Source of the DNA: Agaricus subrufescens
Taxonomy: Eukaryota > Basidiomycota > Agaricomycetes > Agaricales > Agaricaceae
Length of the DNA: 64,000 nt
Direction: 5' to 3'
NCBI GenBank assembly: GCA_029945375.1
Contig: CM057064.1
Coordinates: 310,001 to 374,000, forward strand
Shown: piece by piece, positions 1 to 9,732 of the stretch
Layout: every line of letters starts with the position of its first letter
How positions within the stretch are numbered: position 1 is the stretch's first letter
Notes under the pieces: generated by a model
What the model saw: only the letters and a program-made list of their open reading frames with translations
Database searches by the model: none
What the model was told of the DNA's origin: nothing
Position numbers and translations under genes: made by a program

Positions 1-1
1 A

Positions 2-1532
2 TGGGGGTGCACTGCCTATGTCCATATACAGTGAGATAAACGCAATTCTCTTCAGCCTCACTATGAAAAATGCGTTTTCATAGGCTATCCTACTGGCTAC
101 AAGGGCTGGAAGTTCTATAACCCAGTCACCAAGCGTTCAATCATCTCTGAAAGGGCTGAATTCGATGAAAGGTACTTCCCTGGCACTTCTAGAGCTCAAC
201 TCGATGCTATTCCTTCATTTGCTGGCCCTCCCAGCTCTCCCAAAACTCCTATCGCTTCAGAGCCCTCTCCAGCGCTCCCCTCGTCGCATTTCGACTTCCC
301 ACCTCTCCAGGATGAAGGGGGTGGTATCTGGCCTCTCCCTGCACCGTCTCCGCTGCCTAGCACGACTCCTGCAAGTGATATTCCTCCTGAAGAGCCTAAA
401 GCACTTCAAAATGCTCCTGAAGCTCCTGTGATTGCTCCTGCATCTCCTGTGCTCGCTCCTGCATCCCCTGTCGCTCCCTCTCCACCTAGAACACCTCCAC
501 AACCTCCTGCACCGCTCCCTGTCACTCCTCCGACCGCTCCTGTGCCTGCTGAGCCCCCACGAGTCCCTAGGCGCACCAATCGAGTTAGACGACCCCCTGG
601 TGAGTGGTGGAGGGTCAAAAACATTGACCTACCTGGAGACAACCCAGAACTGGAAGAAGAGGCCGCTTTTTTGGTTGACAGTGACTTCTGTGATGTAGAG
701 TTTGCTGGAGCAGTTTCTAATGCAGATCCTCGCTCCTACAGGCTGGCTATGCAGTCTCCTGAGCGCTCTCACTGGCAGGATGCTTGTAACACCGAGATTT
801 TCAATCTGGAGGCCAACAGGACCTGGGAACTCGTTGATTTGCCTCCTGGAAAGAAGGTAGTCAACTCTGGATGGGTATTCAAGGTTAAAAGGCATGCCGA
901 CGGCTCAATTGAGCGCTACAGGGCTCGCCTTGTTGCTAAGGGCTTCTCCCAGCGTCCTGGCTTCAATTACACCGAGGTTTTTGCTCCTACATTCTGCCCT
1001 GCCTCCCTGCGCCTCATTGTAGCCTTAGCTGCAAGAGAAGGCTTCAAAATGCGCTCTGTTGACATCTCTTCTGCCTTTACCTATGGGGAACTCGAAGAGG
1101 AGATCTATATGAGACAACCAGAAGGCTACCACACTGGGGGACCTAATATGGTCTTCAGGCTCTGAAAATTGCTCTATGGCCTTAAGCAGGCTGCCAGGCA
1201 ATGGAGCAAGAAGCTCAGAAGTGTCCTAGAGGGTATTGGCTACTCCAGACTTCACTCTGACAACTCTATCTACATTTATTCCAAGGGAGACATCAAGGTC
1301 ATAGTGCCTGTCTTCATTGATGATATCACTCTGGTGTCTAAAAGCGATTCTGCTGTCTCTGCTGCTGTCTCTGAGCTGTCTAGCCACTTCAAACTGCGAG
1401 ATCTCGGGTCTACCACTCTGCTACTGGGTATTCAGGTGAAGCAGGACCGTTCTAAGCGCACTATTTTGCTCTCACAAGAGCACTACATCAAGGAGCTGCT
1501 AGAACGATTCCATATGGATGATTCTAACTCCC
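2..1532 (+). pseudogene. copia A pol: integrase C-terminus, linker and reverse transcriptase
   Basis: The retroelement pol frame runs from position 2. The integrase tail (WGCTAYVHIQ, then FIGYPTGYKGWKFYNP) is followed by a proline/alanine-rich linker and the RT domain (TWELVDLPPGKK, then SGWVFKVKRHADG, then RLVAKGFSQRPGF). After a TGA at 1163-1165 come LLYGLKQAARQWSKKL and the catalytic motif FIDDITLV near 1315-1340. Nonsense codons are TGA at 32-34 (CGA in copy D, CAA in copy B) and the TGA at 1163-1165, which copy D shares. At 1532 the frame runs into the poly(T) of L1. The RT would copy element RNA in virus-like particles. This copy cannot make a complete protein. Confidence 0.9.
1517..1532. 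repeat. Target-site duplication of LINE L1, left copy
   Basis: GATGATTCTAACTCCC occurs here and again at 3670-3685, exactly flanking L1. The 16-bp length and the adjoining poly(T) are typical of target-primed reverse transcription. Removing L1 and one copy restores the copia RT/RNase H frame. Confidence 0.95.
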
Positions 1533-3669
1533 TTTTTTTTTTTTTTTTTTTTGTAATCAATGGGAATTGTTTCAAATTTGACCTTCAAGGGTGCCATAAC
1601 ACATTTCCTGGTCTTTACGTACACCTGACCTCCTACTAGTAGTTATGAAGAAACTATGGACAAACTATACATACCCAGATCTGAAGACATGAAATGCATA
1701 TAAAAAGGAAGGATGGGGTGATACTTACACTGCCGCCAATAGATGGAAAAGTAAATGAGAAGGAAGTTAAAAGTACACGACACCTTCAATTAAATTTTCT
1801 TGGCTGGGAATTGGTGGTGGAGCCAATCCCAATCGAAACAATGAGCCCAGAATGGACACTTCTTCCTGTCCATAGCTGAGTGATCGTGCTTTTCCCACTT
1901 AGAAGCAGTACAATTCATGCAGTGATGCTTCTCAGCTTGCACTGGTGGCATCATAATAGAATGCAAGTCCTCCCAATGAGTTCCCCCACAGAGTGGGCAG
2001 CACATGCCTTCACAGCAGCACTTGGAATGATGATGGCCCTACCTGTAGCACCAGGTGCACAGGACGGAACCAGAGTGGGGATGGGCGCTGAGTGCCCTAC
2101 AATTGACACTGGCTACCGAAATAAACTTGCCTATGAACAGTTTGGCATCTGCTCCAGACACAGAATCAGCTATGTCGACCCATGCAACACATGTGTTGGC
2201 ATGAGGAGAGGTCTGCATGATGCAGATGTTGTGGATTTTGTCAGCAAGGAGAGCACTGACTGGAGACATTTGAATTCTTTGTGAATATGAATGCCGGTGG
2301 GGCTGAGCCATTCTTTTGAGGTTGGATTGGTGATTGGAATGTCCACAACCTTGAGGTAGGAGGTGGACACAATTTTTGAGGTGTGAATGGCTTTTGCACC
2401 CTCGGGAATAGGGAAGCGTGCTTTGATGTGCTTGCATACAAAGTTGGCTTTGGCTTGAGTAGGAACACGTGAGGTGGCTAAAAATACCTTATACTGGCCA
2501 CCTTCATCATGAGAGGAGAGAAGAACAAGGCTGGATGAGTCTGGCAAGTTCTTATTGATGAGATCATTGGGATCAGCAATGATCTTGGGTATAATGAGCT
2601 TTGCCTCAAAGCAGAGCTGAGAGGGAAAGTGAATGGATATTCCTTTACAGGATGGCCTGTGAACGGTGTGTTTGCCCTGATGTTTGTGAGAGTGTTTGGG
2701 TGTGGTGACTGAAATGGCTGGAGCCTCTGAAGGAGGTGGACGATGTTGAAAGACTGGAGCAGGTGCACAATCAGCCTTGGCCAAAGCTGCAGCCAGAGCA
2801 CTCTGCTTAGCAGGAGTAGGTGTAGGTGGTTCAACTTTGGACCACTTGACATGTGGTTTGGGAACCGGCCTAGGGCCACTTCCTGAGGTACTGTGGGGGA
2901 GGGGAGCAAAGGCCACATTGGAGCATGGCAGTGCATCAAGAAGATTCTGAACAGTGAAACCACTGCCACAATTGAGTTTGAGGAATTCAGAGTCTTTGAA
3001 TAGGTGCTGAAGACTCATGAGGATAATTGACATGAAGCAAGGTGTCATGTTGTGCCGGGGGTTCAGAGCTGCTAGAGTGGACTCTAAACCAGTAAACATA
3101 GCTTTCCACTTCAAGGGAGCAGGAGAGCTGCCCAGGCCATTGCCTGAGAGAGAACCAGCCACTTGGGGGGGAGAAGGCGGGTCTGGAGAGATTTCCACCG
3201 GAATCCGAGCAGGGGATTCTGATGTGAGCATAGCTGACGGAGTGGGGGAGGGCTGAGTAGCCCACTTGCCAAGAATGGACTGAGCCACTTGAGCGGCTTC
3301 GTGTTGAGGGGGTGTGCCAAAAGCACTGAGGATTTCAGCAGCAGGCAGAAGATGACTGGACTGAGGGTGTGAAGGCCTCTCAGACTGTGTCGGATTGTTC
3401 CCCACATACAATTGTGAGGGGTTTTGAACCAATCTTACATAAAATGAAGGGTTGAGTTCGGCTTGGACTCTCTGTTCTGGACAGTCCCAGTCAGAGTCAT
3501 CATCAAACACACTCCTGGGCATGACAGTGCCCTCAGGATTGCGTTGGGGGTTAGCTGGAGCTTTACCATGATGTTTAGGAGGCATAATAGAATGTATTCC
3601 CTACTATTGCAACTAAACCACTGAGGCTTCCAAAAGAGGAAGGTAGTGGTAAGAGGTCAAGGAAGGAAT
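1533..3669 (-). mobile_element. LINE-type retroposon L1, ORF1-only (half-LINE)
   Basis: A 2.1-kb element in minus orientation. It has a poly(A) tail (poly(T) at 1533-1550 on the plus strand), a short 3' tail starting GTAATCAATGGGA next to the tract, one ORF1-like gene, and a 5' end at about 3669 that includes a GAGGAAGGTAGTGGT motif shared with L2 and L3. There is no endonuclease or reverse transcriptase (ORF2). The perfect 16-bp target duplication says the element inserted as this unit, so ORF2 must have been supplied in trans. It resembles ORF1-only half-LINEs known elsewhere; that comparison is inference. Confidence 0.88.
1790..3585 (-). pseudogene. LINE ORF1 (gag-like RNA-binding protein), copy L1
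   Basis: It starts with MPPKHHGKAPANPQ. The first ~300 residues are proline/serine-rich and low complexity. The C-terminal third carries the conserved core (MQTSPHANTCVAWV...) and a cysteine/histidine region: CTWC..GHHHSKC, CPLCGGTH, HCMNC, then CPFWAHCFDWDWL. Such zinc knuckles are typical of LINE ORF1 proteins that coat element RNA. The frame is broken by a shift near 2225 and by a TAG in the first knuckle at about 2037 (a CGA triplet in L2, TGA in L3). No ORF2 follows; the reading ends about 240 bp before the poly(A). Confidence 0.82.
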
Positions 3670-3685
3670 GATGATTCTAACTCCC

Positions 3686-4196
3686 TTTCCACCCCACTTG
3701 CCCCTGGTTCTGAGCTCTCAGACATTGTACCCTCTCTCGAGGAGCAGGCTGAGATGAAATCAGTTCCTTATCTCTCTGCTGTAGGTGCCCTGCAGTATCT
3801 GGCCACCATGACTTGTCCCAACATTGCCTATGCTGTCTCCTACCTTGGGAGATTCAATCATAACCCTGCTCCTGCCCATTGGCTTGCAGTGAAGCATTTA
3901 TTTTGCTATTTGAAGGGCACCCTGCACTACCAGCTTGTCTACAGAGGTGGTGACTCTGGGAAACTGTTTACCACCTATTCTGATGACTCTCATGGTGGCT
4001 GCAAGGCCACAGGTCAAGCTACAGGTGGATATGTGACCATTGTCTCTGGTGCTGCTGTGGGCTGGTCCTCAAAGCATCAGCCTTTTGTGACTCTCTTGAG
4101 CACTGAAGCTGAATTTGTGGCTGCTGTTGAGGCTGGAAAGGAGATCAAGTGAACTAGGAACATTCTCAGTGAGTTTGGCTACCCCCTGTTGGAAGT
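3686..4196 (+). pseudogene. copia A pol: RNase H portion
   Basis: This continues the copia A frame after L1. It begins STPLAPGSELSDIVPSLEEQ, the hinge between RT and RNase H. It then reads YLSAVGALQYLATMT, AYAVSYLGRFNHNP, the RNase H segment YSDDSHGGCKATGQ, and STEAEFVAAVEAGKEIK followed by a TGA. The matching codon in copy D is TGG (KEIKWTRNIL), so this is a G-to-A nonsense change. The frame ends abruptly at GYP where the LTR of copia B starts at 4197. The sequence after L1 joins in register with the sequence before it, which confirms the insertion. Confidence 0.88.
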
Positions 4197-4503
4197 GGAA
4201 CGTAGAGTTTGCAGTGGCAATCCTAACAACGCTAGTATTGAGCGGATTGGATAAGAAATGAGCTAGTATTAGCACAGCTAATCTGTGGACAAGTATAAGA
4301 AGCTGTAACAACAATACAAAGAGATTGCTCACCTGTGGACAAGTATAAAAAGCTAAAGACTTCTAAGTCGTCCACAGGCAAGTTCAACATGCACTGACTA
4401 ATCTATCACATGAACAGAAGCATCTGCTTTACTCTAAGTCGAGATATACACAAAACAAATTGTTCAGTCACTCTAATAACTGAATGCTTGGGGCATTCTA
4501 ACA
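4197..4503 (-). repeat. copia B 3' LTR (minus orientation)
   Basis: A 307-bp LTR with termini TGTTGGAA...TTCTAACA as read on the plus strand. It closely matches the copia D LTR at 15951-16267. The adjoining plus-strand sequence CACCCCCTT is the complement of a polypurine tract, which fixes it as the 3' LTR of a minus-strand element. It contains two copies of a GTGGACAAGTATAAGAAGC-type segment, also present in D, possibly promoter or enhancer repeats. Confidence 0.92.
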
Positions 4504-4524
4504 CACCCCCTTGATCCAAGCAGT

Positions 4525-4718
4525 CTAGTGTCCAAGTCCCAATAGTGGGACAGCAAAATCAATCACCTTTGGTGCTACAGCCTTGGTTAGAATGTCAGCC
4601 ACTTGCTGATCAGTAGAAACATAGAGGGGATCGATGATTCCTTCTTCTACAGCCTCCTGAAGCCAGTAGAACTGAAGATCTAGGTGTTTCATGTGCCCAT
4701 GGTGCTTAGGATTCTTTG
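4525..4718 (-). pseudogene. copia B pol: RNase H C-terminal fragment
   Basis: The last ~65 codons of RNase H read on the minus strand from about 4718 to the TAG at 4525-4527. They match the end of copy D (...HHRHMKHLDL, then the VSTDQQVADILTKAVAPKV region). At about 4718 the sequence switches inside GATTCTTTG to LINE ORF1 sequence (L2) without a poly(A) tract. The rest of RNase H, all of RT and the L2 3' end are therefore missing, which points to deletion or recombination rather than simple insertion. Confidence 0.82.
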
Positions 4719-6437
4719 GTTAGGCACTTGAGCCAGTTGTGGTCAAACTGATGCTCCCAGAATGGACACAAAGTGTCCGTGCTGGAGTGCATCATCTTGC
4801 TCTTCTTGGATGCGGAACAGTTGATGCAGTGGCAGATGGCGGCATTGACACAGGATGCGGTGCAGGCAGAATCATGGTGGTCAGAGAAATGTGGGCTGCC
4901 GCAGTGAGCACACTGGACACCTTTGGCCTGGCACATGTTAGAGTGGTGGCCCCATCGCTGGCACCGAGTGCACAGTGCAGAGCTGGGCCAGGGAGCAGTG
5001 CCCTGGACCTGACAATTGTGACTGCCAATGACGATCGTCTTACCTATGAAGTCCTGAGCTGTGCAGCCTGAGATGGAATCAGAGATATTGACCCATGCAA
5101 CAGATGAGTCTGCTTTTGGTGAAGTCTGCATGAATTGGACTGCGTGAATGATGGAGGGGGATAGGGTGTGGCCTACTGGAGATTCCTGCAAAGCTGCCTG
5201 GAAAGGGGCATGTTGTGCATGGATCCAAGTGTGGGACTCAGATGGGATGAGTGGCATGTCAATAACCTTGAGGTAGGAGGTCAATGTGATGGGGGTGGAT
5301 TGGATGGGAATGATCCTAGGAGTGGTGACAAGGCAGCAGACATGTTTGAGCACACAATTCCCCTTGGGGGCAGAAGGAACTCAGTTTCTGGCTATGAAGA
5401 TGCCAGCCTTGATATTGATCGCATGTTCTAGAACAAAGGACAACTTGAGGTCAGCCTTGAGGTGGGTATTGATTTCACTAATAATAGCTGGAGCGATGGA
5501 ACTTGCCAGAACGTTGGTTCCAGTCAGTGGGATGATGTGGACCCTGCAATGTGAGAGTCCATGATCAGTATGCTTGCCCTTCTGCTTACACCTGGGGGTG
5601 TGAACAGAGATGGCAGGGGCAGAGGTAAGGGTCGGTGCAGCTGGGGAGGAGGGGAGGCCAGCAAACTTTACTGTTTTCTTTGACTTGGGAGGTGCCACAG
5701 CAGCTGTGGGTGCAGCCGGAGCATGACTCCTAGAGCTGGTGGGTTTAGGAAGGGGACCCAGGTGAGATACCTTGGGCCACTTAGTAACTTTGGCCACGAC
5801 AGCCTCAGCCTCGGCCATAGGAGACTGGGGGCATGGTGTGGGTGTGGCCAATGGAGGAGGGGGCATGGCTGGGGTAGGAGTGGGGGGCAGAGGCTCTGGG
5901 GGCAGGGGTCCAGTGCTGGCAATGACCTGCACGAGCTGAACATTGAAGGTCGCAAAGCCTCCCATGCCCATAAACTCACGCTGAGAAAGATTTGGTGACT
6001 TCAGGATAAGCCACAATGATTGTAAAAGCTTGTTGAGCAGAGCATCTGAGTGTTCATTTGGGCCAGCAACCTTGGCTGTGCGGATTGCTTTACCAAGGCT
6101 GTCAGCCAGAGAGTTCTTGGCCCTGCAGGGGGGGAGTAGGAACCAAGGGGGAGGGGAGGGGAGAGGAAGTTGCAGGGGGGCACAGTGGTCCAAACGGAGT
6201 TTTTGGGCTCGCAGTTGCATATGACAATGGAGTCATCACAGCTTGGGATGGGCCAGGGGTGGGGTGACAGGGGTGGCTGGTTGCTTACCCTTCGTCTTCA
6301 AATGAGACTGCATCTTCTCCAGATGGGTCACCTTTGGAGTCACTGGTGGAGGCGGTGTCTCCCTCATAATCATTTTCTGGACAGTACCTTGCCATTGGAA
6401 TCCCAGTTTGAGTCATCAAAGTCCTTGTGAGTGTCCA
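4719..6437 (-). pseudogene. LINE ORF1, copy L2 (best-preserved zinc knuckles)
   Basis: The reading starts near 6437 (MDTHKDFDDSNWDSNGK) and soon hits stops. A long Pro-rich segment is open from 6220 to 5381, and a second open segment runs from 5353 to 4706. The C-terminus preserves the cysteine clusters most clearly: CTRCQRWGHHSNMC (CX2CX4HX4C), CAHCGSPH, CHCINC, then CPFWEHQFDHNWL. These are RNA/DNA-binding knuckles of LINE ORF1 proteins. A frameshift near 5365 separates the halves. The CGA codon of RCQRWGHH (4955-4957) is the reference for the TGA in L3 at 11580-11582. Confidence 0.82.
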
Positions 6438-6523
6438 TAGCATATGATGTATTCCTACTCAAGCACTTCCACTGAGACTTCCAAAACAGGAAGGTGGTGG
6501 TTGCAGTTCAAGAAGGGATGTTC
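4719..6523 (-). mobile_element. LINE-type retroposon L2, ORF1-only, 3' end lost
   Basis: Minus-strand relative of L1 and L3. The 5' end near 6523 has the shared GAGACTTCCAAAACAGGAAG block and abuts copia B at TTCTGGGTTGTCTCC, the linker just before RT. The 3' UTR and poly(A) are absent: ORF1 sequence joins directly to the copia B RNase H fragment at ~4718. No target duplication can be recognised because the partner side is deleted. Confidence 0.8.
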
Positions 6524-8811
6524 TGGGTTGTCTCCAGGCAGGTCAATGTTTTTGACCCTCCACCACTCACCAGGGGGTTGTCTAACTTGATTGGTGCGCC
6601 TAGGGACTCATGGAGGCTCAGCAGGCACAGGAGCAGTTGGAGGAGTGACAGGGAGCAGTGCAGGAGGTTGTGGAGGCATTCTAGGTGGAGAGGGAGCAAC
6701 AGGAGATGCAGGAGTGAGCTCAGGAGATGCAGGAGCGATCACAGGAGCTTCAGGAGCATTCTGAGGTGCCTTTAGGCTCTTCAGGAGGAATATCACTTGC
6801 AGGAGTCAAACTAGGCAGCAGTGACGGTGCAGGGAGAGGCCAGATACCACCCCCTTCATCCTGGAGAGGTGGGAAGCCAAAATGCGACAAGGGGAGCACT
6901 GGAGAGGGCTCTGAAGCAATAGAAGTCTTGGGAGAGCTGGGAGGGCCAGCAAATGAGGGAACAGCATTGAGTTGGGCTCTAGAAGTGCCAGGGAAGTACC
7001 TTTCCTCAAATTAAGCCCTTTTGGAGATGGTTGAATGCTTGGTGACTGGGTTATAGAACTTCCAGCCCTTGTAGCCAGTTGGATAACCTATGAAAACACA
7101 TTTTTCATAGTGAGGCTGAAGAGAATTGCATTTATCTTGCTGTATATGGACATAGGCAGTGCACCCCCATACTTGGAGGTGGGAGATGTTGGGTTCTCAC
7201 TGATAGAATGCTTGGAAGGGAGTAGAACCAGAGAGAGACGACGTAGGAAGCCTATTCCATACATGCACCATAGAGGAGATGCATTCACCCCAGAAACTCG
7301 GGGGCAATTTCGACTCAGAGAGCATTGCAGTGATTCTTTCCCCCATAGTTCTGTTAGCTCTTTCAGCTAGACTGTTTTGCTGAGGCCTGTTGCAAGTAGA
7401 ATGCCTTCTGTCAATGCCACACTGCTCTGTGAAGGCCAGGAAGGCTTTAGACATGTATTCACCACCTTTATCATCCTGTAGAGTGCACATTTTCACTCCT
7501 AGTTGGTTTTCAGCCCAAGATTTGTAGATTTTGAACACTTCAAAGGCCTCAGACTTGCTTTTCAGCAGATATACAGCCCGGAAAGGCATTGCATTGTCTA
7601 TAAATGTGATCCAGTACTTGTAGCCTGAGTGGGAAGTGACTGGGAGTGGTCTGTGGAGGTCTGAGTGCACCAGCTCAAGTGGAGATTGATTATGGCTGGT
7701 AGAGGAGGGGAAAGGAAGTGAATGCATCTTGCTAGCAAGGCAGGGCTCACATATAGGGTCAGGGGACGCTTTAGAGTCAATTTTGAGGCCTGTAACAAGC
7801 TCCTTGCTCACCATAGACCTCACATCAGCATAATTGTGATGGATAAAGCGACAATGCCATAGGGAGAGGTCACAGGGAAGTGTAGAGACCAAAAAAGCGG
7901 TCTCTGAGATGATAGTTAAGCCATCTAGCTCAGCAGAGTTGTTAGGATGGATGGTGGCTGTGAAAAGCATTGTTCCCTTGCAGCAGAAGGCCATAGAATG
8001 AGCAGAAATCGTGATAATGAAATCCTTGTGCTGTGCAAGGTATAGACAAGACAGCAAGTTGCTCCGGAGAGCAGGAACATGCAAAACTCTAGTAAACTCA
8101 ACCACTCTAACCAATTTTCCACTCAAAACTGGCTCAAAGACCACAGACCCCACCCCAGCAGAGTAAACAACTGAATTATCAGCCAAGCGAATGGGAATGG
8201 GATGGGAGGAGTAGGACTTGAACCAATGCTTGTGAGGGGTCATATGAGAAGTGGCCCCTGAATCTGCAAGCCAGTGGAAGTCAGCATTGAGCTGCAGGGG
8301 GGCAGAGAGCAAAGGGGAAGAGGTAGGGGAGGGGGCACTTGCATTTCCAGCAAATTCTTGCACTCTCTGTGCTTCTTTGGCACCAGGAGTCAGGTTGGAG
8401 CTTGAGGAAGTGGTGGGGGAGTCAGTGGAGCTGTCCTGGGCCTTGTTAGCCTTGTTTCCTTGAGTTCTGGGCTTCTGAGCATCCTCCTGAGCACGTTTCT
8501 TTGCCTTCTCAAACATCCAGCAGTTGGCCACCTTGTGACCAGTCCTCCTGCAGAAATTGCAGGTCTCCGATGCACCTTTGAAGCCAGAACACACTGCCAG
8601 AGCCTGGGAGCCTCCCAAGGCATCCTGAGCACATTTCCTTCACTGGATATCCTCCGTGACAAAGGCCTGGTGGATTGTGGTCTTGTCCAGCTTGTCCATA
8701 AGCAGGAGAGACAATGTAAAGGCTGAAAACTCGTCTGGGAGCGCCCTAATGAGTGCCATAGAGGCCAGCTCATCATCCAGCTGGTCTAAAGTGAATTTCT
8801 CCAGTCTAAGC
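6524..8811 (-). pseudogene. copia B gag (C-terminal), protease and integrase
   Basis: Minus-strand copia polyprotein read from 8811 down to 6524. Gag tail: KFTL.QLDDELASMALIRALP, then the zinc knuckle CNFCRRTGHKVANC near 8545. Protease: ADSGATSHM near 8240. GAG-pre-integrase: LSLWHCRFIHHNYADV and ICEPCLASKMHS (HHCC). Integrase core: VHSDLHRPLP, LQDDKGGEYM and NSLAERANR (D,D,E). The frame from 8618 to 7197 is open for 473 codons; a TGA follows in the AFYQ-EPN context. The codon at 7137-7139 is CAA where D has CGA. The Gag N-terminus is cut off at 8811 by the LTR of copia C, in opposite orientation. Confidence 0.9.
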
Positions 8812-9085
8812 TGTTAGAGTGCCCCAACAGTCTTGTGTATAGACTTAGAGATGGTACAACTTTCTGATCATGTGATATATTAGTAAGCAAATGTTGAACT
8901 TGTCTCTGAATGCTCTAGAAGCCTTTAGCTTCTTAGACTTGTTCACAGGTGAGTATAGAGTTCTGTATATTCATAGACAGCTTCTTAGACTTGTTCACAG
9001 GATTGCTTAATCAATTCTTATCTGATTCACTTGTGACTACCACCATTAGAACTGTCTCTGCATGCGCTACGTTCTACCTCCAACA
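8812..9085 (+). repeat. copia C 5' LTR
   Basis: A 274-bp LTR with termini TGTTAGAGTG...CCTCCAACA, followed at once by a primer-binding site, so it is a plus-strand 5' LTR. It is alignable to the B and D LTRs but clearly diverged, with its own paired repeats of AGCTTCTTAGACTTGTTCACAGG. C is therefore an older or distinct subfamily member. It interrupts the gag of copia B. Confidence 0.9.
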
Positions 9086-9097
9086 GGTTATGGGCCC
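9086..9097 (+). promoter_or_regulatory. Primer-binding site, half initiator-tRNA-Met type
   Basis: GGTTATGGGCCC follows the LTR end (AACA) directly. Its complement is the anticodon-loop side of initiator tRNA-Met (GGGCCCAUAACC, with CAU the anticodon). That is the half-tRNA priming used by Drosophila copia-like hemiviruses rather than the tRNA 3' CCA end. The same 12-mer follows the copia-2 5' LTR at 37159. Confidence 0.85.
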
Positions 9098-9209
9098 TGG
9101 CTTCTAACTACTGGAAAAACGAGTTCTTCATTCACAACTTCATTCATTCTCTTCTCCTTCTCTACTTCCTTAAATCTATTTTGCTTCCCCTGCTGTCAAA
9201 TCAACTCTG

Positions 9210-9716
9210 ATGGCTTCCGGATTGCCAACATTTGCAAAACTCAATGTGGAGAACTATATGATGTGGTCTGGTGAGATGGAGGCATGGCTGCAAGCTTCTG
9301 GGCTATGGAGAATTATCTCTAACAAGCAGAAGTCCCCCACTGTCTCCTCTACTGTTACCCAGGCTGAAGCGGACACTCTGGATGCTTTTGAGGCTCATTG
9401 TGACAAGGCTGCTGGCTGGCTATTCTTGATGGTTGAAGAGGAGCAGAGGGTGCACTTTAATGGCATCCAGGACGACCCCGTGAAGATGTGGGAGGCTCTG
9501 GAGGCTGTACACAGGCAGAAGAAGGCTGGGATGTGATTTAATGCTTATGATGAGCTGTTCAGCATCCGAAAACTCGAGGAGGAGTCTCTCCAATCACTTA
9601 TCAACAGGGTAGAAGGCTGCAAACGTCGAATTAAAGAGCTCAGACCCACTTCCTTCACTCTGGAGATGCTAGATGATGAGCTGGCATCTATGACCCTCAT
9701 TAGAGCCCTCCCAGAC
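9210..9716 (+). pseudogene. copia C gag, N-terminal half
   Basis: Starts MASGLPTFAKLNVENYMMWSG, a typical copia Gag opening (the Y..W..ME.WL pattern), followed by DAFEAHCDKAAGWLF and MWEALEAVHRQKKAGM. A TGA at 9535-9537 interrupts, then the frame continues FNAYDELFSIRKLEEESLQSLINRV and LEMLDDELASMTLIRALP. It ends where LINE L3 inserted; Gag resumes at 13257. The start lies 124 bp after the LTR, as expected for copia. Gag forms the virus-like particle around element RNA. Confidence 0.88.
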
Positions 9717-9732
9717 TTTTTTTTTTTTTTTG

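Larger units (their letters stand above)
1..4196 (+). mobile_element. Ty1/copia element A, 3' part, interrupted by LINE insertion L1
   Basis: This is a plus-strand copia fragment entering from the left window edge. It covers the integrase C-terminus, reverse transcriptase and RNase H. It is split at 1532 by LINE copy L1 and resumes at 3686. At 4196 it stops in mid-RNase H, just after the residues GYP, where the LTR of an opposite-oriented copia (copy B) begins. Copy D on the minus strand shows what should follow (QTLAST...), so A has lost the last quarter of RNase H, its polypurine tract and its 3' LTR. Family assignment rests on the copia domain order IN-RT-RH and on near identity to copy D. 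Confidence 0.93.

Noticed and set aside
428..1165. Independent proline-rich structural protein at the window start
   Set aside because: The Pro/Ala tract is the integrase-RT linker of copia; the frame continues directly into RT motifs.
1533..1550. Poly(T) tract as a transcription terminator
   Set aside because: It is the complement of a LINE poly(A) tail: it borders a 16-bp target duplication, and L3 and L4 show the same tract plus tail.
8812..9085. LTRs of copia B and C as the two ends of one element
   Set aside because: The C LTR faces the opposite way, is followed by a primer-binding site, and is clearly diverged from the B/D LTRs.
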